A DNA stretch of 64,000 bases from Narthecium ossifragum (Eukaryota; Streptophyta; Magnoliopsida; Dioscoreales; Nartheciaceae), in assembly GCA_963920575.1 (NCBI GenBank), contig OY986966.1, positions 2,252,130 through 2,316,129 on the forward strand, written 5' to 3'. Positions 23,239 to 33,185 of the stretch are shown in pieces. The translations under genes and the position numbers were made by a program. The notes under the pieces are model-generated. The model was given only the letters and a program-made list of their open reading frames with translations. It ran no database searches and was not told where the DNA came from. Numbering within the stretch: position 1 is the stretch's first letter; every line of letters begins with the position of its first letter.

Positions 23239-23630
23239 CAATTAGTGTGCGACCGTGCAATGTCATAATCCCTTAAGCTTTTTTTTAGGTCCTTGTAACG
23301 AGCTTTGGGTCAATGGCTCCCAAACCAGTTGGCTTTAGGGCATTAGGTGATAAAGCACCCCTCGGACTTAATTGCTCAAACCCAAAAGGCTACGAATTAT
23401 AACTAGTCATCACACATATTCTCTTTCTTTTTCTTTTATTTTTTTTTTCAATTAGTGTGCGACCGTGCAATGTCATAATCCTTTAAGCTTTCTTCTAGGT
23501 CCTTGTAACGAGCTTTGGGTCAATGGCTCCCAAACCAGTTGGCTTTAGGGCATTGGGTGATAAAGCACCTCTCAGACTTAAATGCTCGAACCTAGAAGGC
23601 TACGAATTATAACTAGTTAACACACATATT
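23239..23630 (-). repeat. Two 182-bp direct repeats in the Athila 3' non-coding tail
   Basis: Segments 23239-23420 and 23449-23630 align over their whole 182 bp with scattered substitutions. Both start CAATTAGTGTGCGACCGTG and end CACACATATT. They are separated by a T-rich 28-bp spacer. They are non-coding, downstream of the extra ORF. Confidence 0.85.
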
Positions 23631-24081
23631 TTTTTTCATTCCTAAGCTGTTTGACGCGAACAATACACGTTGTTACGCACATTGCCCGGTTACTAAGCTT
23701 TCGGATTTCCCTACACGAGCATTGCCATTTTTGATTAAGCAAAACATGTTTCCTACCTTCGACTTCTTAATCCTTCAAGGTACCAAACTCAAATTGACTA
23801 ATCAACCCCTCATAAGTGTGCGAATATACAATGATGATGAATTACTCAACCAACTTTAACATGTGTCAAGCGGGTTAAAGTAGATGAACAATAATATCCA
23901 AATCATGATTAGCAAATCCTTATAACTATGTGAAGTTTCAAATATATCATACCACAATCATCCATAAAGGGTAATTGAGTTGAATGTTTCACATAATCAT
24001 TAATGCAAGTATCTCTCATTTCAAGTGTAAATAAAAATAAAATAACAACAAATAATTATCATTTATCATGCATGTAATGCA

Positions 24082-24130
24082 TACCCCCCAACTTAAACGG
24101 GATTGTCCTCAAGCACGATTGAAGGGTAAA
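24082..24130 (-). repeat. Internal polypurine-tract-like duplicate
   Basis: ACCCCCCAACTTAAAC followed by GTCCTCAAGCA (plus strand) closely matches the sequence at the real PPT: ACCCCCCAACTTGAAC, then GTCCTCGAGCA at 22723-22765. A PPT with its flank has been duplicated about 1.36 kb inside the element. Confidence 0.65.
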
Positions 24131-24819
24131 GAAAAGAGATCACCTGGATTATTGTTTGAGAACCGTATAAGACGTTCAACCTTGCAAAGCAAATTGCATA
24201 TATGTGAAGCATAGGATTAATGAACAAAACTAGAGAAATGAAGTGAATAAAGATTGAGGATTGAGTTGAAGATAGGATAAGATTGTAGAGTATCGTTGGC
24301 TTGATTTAATATCCTGAAAACATGAAAGAAACATAATTGACATGAATACTAATAAAAATTTGGACAGCACCTCCTTTGTAAATCGATGATAGCATAAATA
24401 CATACAGCCTGTGAGAATACTTTACATAAAAGAAGTACACCCTCTAGCATAAAAATACAAAGAGTAAACCATTCATTTCACTTACCAAAAATACAGATTA
24501 CATCCGAATACAAAAATGAACACCAACCCATAACCCTCCAACTATCCACAATACACCAATCAAAATAACAACCATCACAAGATCCACATTATCATTAGAA
24601 TAACAACACAATACAACCATTAGGATAACAACCAACAAGTGAAAAGATCAAGCCATTCATCCGACTATGTTTCATATAAGCAAAAAGAAATCTCCTTTAC
24701 AACCAACCATGGCATCATGAACTTAAAAAAATGTCACCATGCCCAAGTATTAACAACACCCCAAAAAATTACAATTCCAGTGAATGTCATTATCATCAAT
24801 AAAGCTACAACCACAACAA

Positions 24820-26142
24820 CTATCCACTCGTGGTCTCCTCCGGCTGATCCGACTGCCCGGCTGCTGGGATGGAGGTGTCCACAACTGGCTGGTCCGCCGG
24901 TAGAGTGCTGACATCCTCCGTCTGCGTGGAGGTCGAAACAGTAACTGCCGTAGGGCCATCAGGACATATTTTTGCTAAATATGCCAAGACTTGTCGCAAG
25001 TCCTGGCGAATTTCCTGATGAGATGACGTGACATCCACCCTTAGGTTGTGCAAAGAATGTTCAACTTCCTCCAACCGTGTGTTCATAGAGAGGCGAAAAT
25101 CCTCCAATTCGGAAATTGAATCATCCTCCGAAGGGGATGATGGGACCTGTGGATTAGGCTCAGGTGCTGAAGGTGGAAGAGGAACAACTGGTGGAACAGG
25201 CTGCCTACTAGCTAGAATGGAAGCAATTTCCTGTTGAGCTTTAGCCATTTTAGAAATGACCTTGCTCCAGGTACTTTGGCCAAAGAAGGAAGAGGATGGG
25301 GCCTCCATACTAGGTTCATCAGCAGGAAACCAAGATTGACGCGCAAGGAAAGCAGATATGAGACAAGGATGTGGAAATGGCTTTGTCTTGTTCTTGTTAT
25401 CAGCATTTTTATGAAAATACTCCATGTCATTGAGAATTAGGGATGGAAACGAAATGGAAAAATTATGAAGGAGACACCACAAAACCCATAACCAATCACC
25501 TATGCGGCGTTGAGGATGGGCTGTCTGAAAAACATTCTGACGTAGAACATCATCGATGAACCACAATTTTTCATCTAGTTCACGTCGGAAAATCTCGCCA
25601 GTGTAAGCTCGTATTGGGACGATTTCAGACGCAACCCATTTTCGAACGGTGGCATCATAAGGGGTAGCAGGGGATGCGATAGGAATATCTAAAATTTTAC
25701 TGATGGTTTTAGTTATGAAAACTACAGGATGACCCAAGATTTTTGATGTAAACCCTGGGCAATTTGTATTCTTAGATGACTCTGGTGGGATAATTTCCAA
25801 ATTTTGATAGAAAAGCCGGATCAACCTAGGATAAATGATTCTACTTGGTGAACAAAGCCCTAAAGCTCGGTGTTGCTCCAAAAAACAAATTGAAGCTACT
25901 GATTGTGCATGCTTGCGGAAGAACGGAATGTCAAATTGGAATTCAAATTCAAAGTCACGGTTTTTCCAAAGTTCAAGAACAACATCACCAGTGGTATCTG
26001 GCTCTGAAACTCGAATGCTCTTGTTTGGTGATTGAGGAGGTGGTGAAGAGGAGGCGGACGGTTTTGCCGATGAAGAAGCACCCGGAGCACCACGTTTCTT
26101 CTCCGGCGTCTTCTTGGTTGCAAGCTGCTTCTTTGGCCTCAT
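24820..26142 (-). CDS. Athila extra ORF in the env-like position, 440 aa, unknown function
   Basis: An intact frame lies between pol and the 3' LTR, where Athila elements carry their so-called env-like gene. The N-terminus is basic and low in complexity (KKQLATKKTPEKKRGAPGAS, then S/P-rich). The middle (residues about 60-270) is globular, with aromatic clusters such as RRIGDWLWVLWCLLHNFSI near residue 215. The C-terminal part holds a proline-rich linker and a heptad-like helix around residues 340-395 (ELEDFRLSMNTRLEEVEHSL), probably a coiled coil. I see no signal peptide and no convincing transmembrane anchor, so an envelope role is not supported. It may match the plant-transposon protein domain often found at this position. 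The pyrimidine-rich leader and an upstream palindrome array suggest its own promoter. Confidence 0.7.
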   Translation of the reverse strand: MRPKKQLATKKTPEKKRGAPGASSSAKPSASSSPPPQSPNKSIRVSEPDTTGDVVLELWKNRDFEFEFQFDIPFFRKHAQSVASICFLEQHRALGLCSPSRIIYPRLIRLFYQNLEIIPPESSKNTNCPGFTSKILGHPVVFITKTISKILDIPIASPATPYDATVRKWVASEIVPIRAYTGEIFRRELDEKLWFIDDVLRQNVFQTAHPQRRIGDWLWVLWCLLHNFSISFPSLILNDMEYFHKNADNKNKTKPFPHPCLISAFLARQSWFPADEPSMEAPSSSFFGQSTWSKVISKMAKAQQEIASILASRQPVPPVVPLPPSAPEPNPQVPSSPSEDDSISELEDFRLSMNTRLEEVEHSLHNLRVDVTSSHQEIRQDLRQVLAYLAKICPDGPTAVTVSTSTQTEDVSTLPADQPVVDTSIPAAGQSDQPEETTSG

Positions 26143-27158
26143 GGAAGCTAGGATGACGGGTGGATGTGTGGTGAAGAATCCTGGTAGCTAGGGACGTCGG
26201 TAATCGCCGGAGATGTGAGAGAGAAGAAGAGAGACGGGAGAACGTCGGAGGAAGAAATGGGCAAGACCTAACCTAACTGACGCACCAACGCCTTTAAGTG
26301 TGTTTTTAGTAGAGTTTGGATCGATCCAATTAGGACTTGGATCGATCCCAAACACGTGTCATGATCGAAGATGGTGACTTGAGTGATGTGGCAAGGATTT
26401 GGATCGATCCCAATTAGACAAGGATCGATCCAAATGATGACAGAACGGCCCTTTTTGGAGGTCATGTTTGATCGATCCAAACACAGGTTTGTATCGATCC
26501 GAACACAAGGTTCCGGATAGATCCAAGATAATTTGGATCGATCCAAATTAAATGTGGATCGATCCAACCAGTGACAGAACAACTCTTTTTGGAGGTCATG
26601 TTGGATCGATCCAACCAATGGTTTGTATCGATCCGAACACACGGTTTCGGATCGATCCAGGACAATTTGGATCGATCCAAATTGTCCCACCAAGTATTGT
26701 GCTTACTGAAAGAAAAATGTGGATCGATCCTAATTAATGTGGATCGATCCACCCTGGAGCGTGAATTTTAAAGCATCAGAAAAATTGTATAAAAATACAA
26801 GATTTCACTTCAAAATAAATTCTAACTTCTATTTCACCTCAATCTCAATCATTCATGAAACATAGAGTAGCACAATCACCACTACAATCATGAATGCCAT
26901 GACTCAAGATCAAACATACACAATTTTTCACTCAAACAACCATGAACACTCCCAAAATCAAAAATAAAAACTACACACTAATCAACAGAAATACAGATAA
27001 CAGAAATACACTAAAAACAATCATGCATTGAACAAAACACTAAAAAGATCATACATGCATACAGTCTCAAGAAGAAAAACACTCCAAATCAAGCATTTAT
27101 ACTAAAGAACTAAAAATCATTCATACATGCAATCTACAACCGAACTAATCCTCAAAAA
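26143..27158 (-). other. Non-coding spacer between pol and the extra ORF
   Basis: It contains the palindrome array at 26318-26750. The part nearer the ORF has a CT-rich stretch that looks like a 5' leader. The part from about 26770 to 27158 is AT-rich with no features seen. Confidence 0.6.
26318..26750. promoter_or_regulatory. Array of GGATCGATCC palindromes upstream of the extra ORF
   Basis: Eleven exact and four one- or two-mismatch copies of GGATCGATCC. The copies are mostly in pairs with start-to-start spacing of 20-24 bp; three pairs are exactly 21 bp. A 134-bp tandem duplication is included: sites at 26469, 26491, 26515 and 26535 are each repeated 134 bp on. The same palindrome occupies U3 of both LTRs. 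Confidence 0.85.
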
Positions 27159-29282
27159 TCAATTTTTACACTCTTGGGGTACTTCCAACATCATTGTAGC
27201 CTCTATGGGAAGATCCATAACGGCATTATCAATATAGGGCTTCAATCGTTAGCCATTTACCATGAACCTATGCTCAGATTTTGGATGTTGAATTTCTATA
27301 GCTCCATGGGGAAAAATTTTAGTAATCACAAATGGTCCAGTCCATCTCGATTTCAGTTTGCCCGGAAAAAGCCGAAGTCGTGCATTAAAGAGCCAAACTT
27401 TTTGTCCAACCGTGAATGTTTTTCGCTTAATAAATTTATCATGCAATTCTTTGGTGTGAGCTTTATAAATCATGGAGTTTTCATATGCTTCATTCCTAAG
27501 TTCCTCTAATTCATTTATTTGAAGTTTCCTATGGCTTGATGTCTCATTTGGTTCATAATTAAGTTGTTTAATAGCCCAATAGGCCCGATGTTGAATTTCC
27601 ACCGGTAGATGGCATGGTTTGCCAAAGACCAATCGGAATGGTGACATCCCAATTGGTGTCTTATAGGTGGTTCTATACGCCCATAATGCATCATTGAGCT
27701 TTAACGCCCAATCTTTCCGGTCAATTCTCATAGTTTTCTCTAAAATACGCTTAATTTGCCGATTTGAAACTTCCACTTGGCCACTTGTTTGAGGGTGATA
27801 AGGAGTGGCTACTTTGTGTGTAATACCGTATTTCTTAAGCAAGGCATTAAAATGATGATTTGTAAAGTGAGATCCCCCATCACTTATGATCACTCTAGGG
27901 AATCCAAAACGTGTAAAAATATTAGCTTGAACAAATTTCAACACAACTTTGTGATCATTAGTCTTAGTGGGTATTGCTTCAACCCATTTAGACACATAAT
28001 CAACTCGTACTAAGATATAGGAATACCCATTTGAAGGAGGAAATGGTCCCATGAAGTCTATCCCCCAAACATCAAAAATTTCACATACTAGAATAGGATG
28101 TTGGGGCATTTCATCTTTTTTAGAAATTGTGCCAACTTGTTGGCATCTAAGACAAGATTTAGCAAAATTATGGGAATCTTTAAAAATCGTTGGCCAATAA
28201 AAACCACATTCAAAGATTTTTGCCGCGGTCTTTCTTCCCGAAAAGTGCCCTCCACACGGGTGGGAATGGCAAAATGTGAGAATAGATGCGATTTCCGATT
28301 CCGGAACGCATTTTCTTAGCATTTGATCGGGGCAACGTTTGAATAAGTAAGGATCATGCCAAAAATAGGAGTTGATGTGAGAAAAGAACTTGGTTCGGTC
28401 ACCCTTAGACCAAGAGGTTGGAATTTGGCCGGCGACTAAATAGTTGACAATATGAGCAAACCATGGATTGCATGCTTGACTAATTGCTAAAAGAAATTCA
28501 TTGGGAAATTCATCATGAACTGGTGTCGAATCAAGAATAACATCGGATGAAAGCCGAGAGAGATGATCGGCAACAACATTAGACGATCCCTTCTTATCTC
28601 TTAATTCAAAATCAAATTCTTGAAGAAGTAAAACCCAACGAATTAGTCTAGGCTTTGAATCTTTTTTGGTCACTAAATATCTCAATGCAGCATGATCGGT
28701 GAAAATGATGACTTTTGATCCAAGAAGATATGATCGGAATTTTTCAAGTGCAAAAACCACTGCTAAAAGTTCTTTTTCAGTTGTGGTGTAATTAAGTTGG
28801 GCATCAATCAAGGTTTTACTCACATAACAAATCACCCGGGGAAGTTTGTCGACCCGTTGCCCCAACACGGCACCCAAAGCAAAATCGAATGCATCACACA
28901 TTAATTCGAATGGAAGTGAATAGTCCGGTGGATGAACAATAGGAGCCGAGGAAAGAGCATCACGAAGAATGGTAAAGGCTTGAAGACATGAGTCATCAAA
29001 AATAAACGGTGCCTCCTTTGCAAGCAAGGTACATAAAGGCCGTGAGATTTTACTAAAATCTTTGATAAAACGTCGGTAAAAACCCGCATGGCCTAAAAAA
29101 GAACGAATTTGTCGAACCGACGAAGGAGGTGGAAGTTTTGAAATAATTTCAAGTTTAGCTTTATCGACTTCAATTCCTCTTTTAGAAATCACATGTCCCA
29201 AGACAATACCCTCTTGGACCATAAAGTGGCTTTTCTCCCACCTTAAAACTAAGTTGGTCTCTTCACATCTTTTTAAAACTTT
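27159..29282 (-). pseudogene. Athila pol, C-terminal part: RT end, RNase H, integrase
   Basis: This stretch continues in the same frame as the upstream pol part after a TAA at 29283-29285. The start of the long open frame is ATG 29222, but this is internal and not a real start. Visible parts are the RT thumb region, RNase H ([35 protein letters not shown]), an integrase zinc-binding HHCC region ([10 protein letters not shown] ... CLRCQQVG), and an integrase core with D, D and E residues ([37 protein letters not shown]). The frame is closed by a second TAA at 27249-27251, near the C-terminus. It then remains open for 29 more codons to a TGA at 27159-27161. Confidence 0.88.
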
Positions 29283-30839
29283 TTAAAGATTTGTCAAGCA
29301 AGATTCAAATGTTTGTCCAAAAACAGAGAAGTCATCCATGAAAATTTCTAAAAAATGTTCAATCATATCTCCAAAGATTGAAATCATACATCTTTGAAAG
29401 ATTGCCGGTGCATTACATAAACCAAATGGCATTCTTCGATATGAAAAAGTGCCGAAAGGACATGTAAATGTAGTTTTCTCTTGATCTCTAGGATCAATGG
29501 CTATTTGATTATAGCCCGAATATCCATCAAGAAAACAATAGTAACTTTGCCCCGCCAATCTTTCCAAAATTTGATCAATAAATGGAAGTGAAAAATGATC
29601 TTTTCTAGTGAAAGAATTTAATTTTCTATAATCAATACATACTCGCCAACCCGTGGTTTGACGAGTAGTGATGCTTTCTCCTTTTTCATTTTTAATTACA
29701 GTGATGCCCGATTTCTTTGGCACCACTTGAGTAGGACTCACCCATTTTGAATCCGAAATGGGGTAAATAATACCCGCATCCAAAAGTTTAACCACTTCTT
29801 TTAAAACCACTTCTTTCATATTAGGGTTCAACCTTCTTTGAAATTCTCTTACCGTTTTAGATTCGTCTTCAAGATTAATGCGATGCATACATATGGTAGG
29901 ATCAATGCCTCTAAGATCAGCGATTGACCACCCAATCGCTCTCTTATGCATGTTAAGTATTTTCAGTAATTCCTCTTCTTGTGAACTTGACAAAGATGAA
30001 GAAATGATTACCGGTAGGGTGGAGTTAGATCCAAGAAATGCATATTTGAGGTTCGAAGGGAGAGGCTTCAACTCTAGGATTGGAGGTTGTACAAGTGAGG
30101 GAAGCGAAGGAGTAGATGATGTGGTAGGCAATGGTTCAAAATACGGTTTTCTCATTAAAGCTTCACATACATCATAGCATATATCCATTTCAACCATAGA
30201 ATTATCAATTCCATCACACAAGGTCATGCTATTATCAATCATCGTTGTCAAATCATCACACAAACATTCATCCAATTTCTCCTTTTCAAACATAGTGGAT
30301 ATTACTTCATCCACATCATCACCAAAACAATCATTATCATTATCATTATCACAATCAACCATAAAACAATCATTATCACTAGATGGGAATTTAGAAGCAT
30401 GAAAAATATTCAATCTCATTTCCATATTCCCAAACGTGACGGTCATCACTCCATTCCTACAATTAATCAATGCATTAGCCGTAGCTAAGAATGGGCGACC
30501 TAAAATGATTGGTACCGTTTTCTTAAGTTTCATTCCGGGTTCCATATCAAGAACAACAAAATCCACCGGAAAAACGGCTTGTTCGACTTTAACCAACACA
30601 TCTTCAACTATGCCCCTAGGTTTTTTAATGGACCTATCGGCAAGTTGAAGTGTCATTGCCGTTGGTTGTAGTTCCCCAATCCCATATTCACAATAAAGAG
30701 AATAGGGTAAAAGATTTACACTTGCTCCTAAATCAAGTAAGGCATTTTCAATCAACTTATCCCCTATAATGCATGAAATTGTTGGTGTTCCGGGATCCTT
30801 GAGTTTAAGAGGAGTGTCAAATTTAAGAATTGAACTCAC
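29283..30839 (-). pseudogene. Athila pol, N-terminal part: protease and reverse transcriptase
   Basis: In frame with gag and separated from it by one TAA (30840-30842). The first codon of the open stretch is GTG, so it has no start of its own. The aspartic protease motif LLDLGASVNLLP lies near residue 35, the Athila-type variant with DLGAS. RT blocks follow: QVVPKKSG, WRVCIDYRKLN, LDGYSGYNQIAI, RRMPFGLCNAPAIFQR and the catalytic IFMDDFSVFG near residue 498. A TAA at 29283-29285 then interrupts the domain just after the catalytic motif. Without readthrough no RNase H or integrase could be made. Confidence 0.88.
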
Positions 30840-32936
30840 TTACTCGGTTAAAAGTATTTTCTTTGACACATGATATCGAGCTTGACGTTTGTGAGTACAT
30901 AATTCTTTAAGAAATTTAGCATATGAAGGTATTTGCTTGATAGCATCAAGTAGAGGAAGATTAATTTGAACCTTCTTAAAGATTTCCATCATGTCCTCTA
31001 ACTTTTGACTCTTGAAAGGAGGTGATGAAGGATTGATTAAAGCCGATGGAAATGGAGCTTTTGGAATGTAATTTTTAATAAATGGTTCATTTTCCATTAG
31101 TGGTGAATCAATAGGCTTTGATGACAACTCATGACTCGATGATGGCTTATGAGATGCATGAGATGTATTAGACTCATGAACAATATGTGACGATGGAGAC
31201 GCATGTGCATGCTCTACTTCTTTAGGCATTTCAACATTGTTATAAGTCTTTCCACTTCTTAGAGAGGTTACCGCTTGTACCTCTTCATGGGTCGACTCAA
31301 CACAATGTTGGCCTTTAGGGTTCATAATAGGTTGACTTGGAAGTCTACCTTCTTCCCTTCTTGCTAAAGAGTTAGCAATTTGACCCATTTGCATTTCAAG
31401 TTTAGAAATAGATTGAGAATGAGAATGCAACAATTGGGTACTTGATTCAAAAGAATCCAATGCTTTAAGAAGTTTTTCTTCAAGAGAAACATTTTTAGGT
31501 GCTTGTGTAGCTTGTGGAGGTGCTTGATATGTAGGTGGTCGTGGTTGGTAATGTGATGATGGTTGATAAGATGGTTGACCATAATTTGGTGCATGAAGTG
31601 GAGGAAAATGTGGTTGAGGTGGTTGCGATTGATAAGGACTTTGATGTTGAGGTGGAGGAAAATGTGGTTTTTGAGGGTAATTTGAATTATTATTATTTAT
31701 TGGTGGAGGTCTTGGATTATATGGTGGCATTGGTTGTCCGGGATTCCTCCATGAGAAATTAGGATGATCTCTAAGTCCGGGATTATAAGTGTTGGAGTAT
31801 GGATTATAATTGGGCTTAAATTGTCCATATATTGCATTAATATGTTCTTGGACAAGTTCGGGGTAATCATGAGCTAAGTGACAATCGGTCACATTATGCC
31901 CCGGTGTAGAACAAAGAAAACATAACTCCCCCGAAGGTGGAGAAGGAGCAAAATTCAGCAAAGAAGGAGAAGGAGTAGTTGGCAAGTAATCTGGTGATGA
32001 AGAGTTATTAGGAATTTGATTCAAAGAATAAGCAAAGACTTGATCAAATTTCTTATTTAATGCATCAATTTGTTGTGCTATTCGTGTAGCATCGGATAAT
32101 TCTAGGACTCCCCTAGGATGAGATTGTTCTTTAGAATTATTTTCTATGACATTTCTAGATGTAAATGCATGATTTTGTGAATTTATAGCAAGTTTACCAA
32201 ATAATACCCAAGAATCCTCGTAAGGATTGGTCATGAATACCCCACCACAAGCCGTATCAACATCTTGTTGGTGGCGTAATTTAAGGCCATTATAAAAATA
32301 GTCTACAAGGGACCATTTTGGAATTTGGTGATGAGGACACTTCCTTAGAAGTTCTCTAAACCGATCCCAAGCATCATGGAATGGTTCGTCATCTAATTGA
32401 CGAAATGTAGCTATTTGAGTTCTCATGGCATGGGTCTTAGCTATAGGGTAAAATTTCTCTAGGAAAGCACTTTGTAATTGCTCCCATGTAGTAATTGTTT
32501 GAGGTTCTAAAGATCCAAGCCAATACTTGGCTTTACCTTTCAAAGTAAATGGAAACAATTTTAATTTCATAGCATCTTCGGGTAAATTGGGAATTTTAAC
32601 CGTAGAACTCTTTTCAAAGAATTCTTCGAGATGAGTGTATGGGTCTTCATTAAGTAAGCCATGAAAATTTGGAAGATATTGAAGAAATTGAGGTTTGAAC
32701 TCATAATGGACAGCATGTATAATAGGTTGTTGTATGCCCGACATAGGAGCAAAATTAGAAGGAACATAATAGTCCTTCATACTCCTGCGATCTCCATTAA
32801 TGGGATCTTGGTTGACACTATCCCCGTTAGGATGATGTCCGTTTTCCATAGCTATAGACTTTTGTGTGCGCAAAGATGTTCTAGAATCTAAGTATGCTTG
32901 TAAAGTAATATCTAATTCAGGATCATTTTCATTCAT
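30840..32936 (-). CDS. Athila gag, 698 aa
   Basis: An intact capsid/nucleocapsid frame starts at ATG 32936. The capsid core is typical of Ty3/gypsy gag (FHGLLNEDPYTHLEEFFE, LKLFPFTLKGKAKYWL, TTWEQLQSAFLEKFYP, residues about 90-170). A CCHC zinc knuckle CFLCSTPGHNVTDC is at about 339-352, followed by a long region rich in P, N, Q and Y (about 375-480). The gag frame runs straight into pol, with one TAA as the only boundary. Gag would package element RNA into cytoplasmic virus-like particles. Confidence 0.9.
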   Translation of the reverse strand: MNENDPELDITLQAYLDSRTSLRTQKSIAMENGHHPNGDSVNQDPINGDRRSMKDYYVPSNFAPMSGIQQPIIHAVHYEFKPQFLQYLPNFHGLLNEDPYTHLEEFFEKSSTVKIPNLPEDAMKLKLFPFTLKGKAKYWLGSLEPQTITTWEQLQSAFLEKFYPIAKTHAMRTQIATFRQLDDEPFHDAWDRFRELLRKCPHHQIPKWSLVDYFYNGLKLRHQQDVDTACGGVFMTNPYEDSWVLFGKLAINSQNHAFTSRNVIENNSKEQSHPRGVLELSDATRIAQQIDALNKKFDQVFAYSLNQIPNNSSSPDYLPTTPSPSLLNFAPSPPSGELCFLCSTPGHNVTDCHLAHDYPELVQEHINAIYGQFKPNYNPYSNTYNPGLRDHPNFSWRNPGQPMPPYNPRPPPINNNNSNYPQKPHFPPPQHQSPYQSQPPQPHFPPLHAPNYGQPSYQPSSHYQPRPPTYQAPPQATQAPKNVSLEEKLLKALDSFESSTQLLHSHSQSISKLEMQMGQIANSLARREEGRLPSQPIMNPKGQHCVESTHEEVQAVTSLRSGKTYNNVEMPKEVEHAHASPSSHIVHESNTSHASHKPSSSHELSSKPIDSPLMENEPFIKNYIPKAPFPSALINPSSPPFKSQKLEDMMEIFKKVQINLPLLDAIKQIPSYAKFLKELCTHKRQARYHVSKKILLTE

Positions 32937-33185
32937 TCACAAAGAAACCACCCAAAGTTAGAGATACTTTACAGTGGGCTGGTCCAAGAACTCTTTGGTC
33001 TTGATCCGTAGATGATTTGCTTCGCCGATCGGAAGTTTCACCTACCAATGCAAAGAAATAGCTATGTAAGAAAAATTCTTTTTGTTATTTTGTAATATGA
33101 GAAATCAAAAAACAAACTAATTGTAAAGAGTTATATCGATTGAGTAATTTGACTAATCTAATTCCCCGGCAACGGCGCCATTTTT
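32937..33185 (-). other. Athila leader and tRNA-Asp primer-binding site
   Basis: The PBS TGGCGCCGTTGCCGGGGA lies at 33180-33163 on the minus strand, five bases after the 5' LTR. The remaining 226 bp form the untranslated gag leader. Confidence 0.9.
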
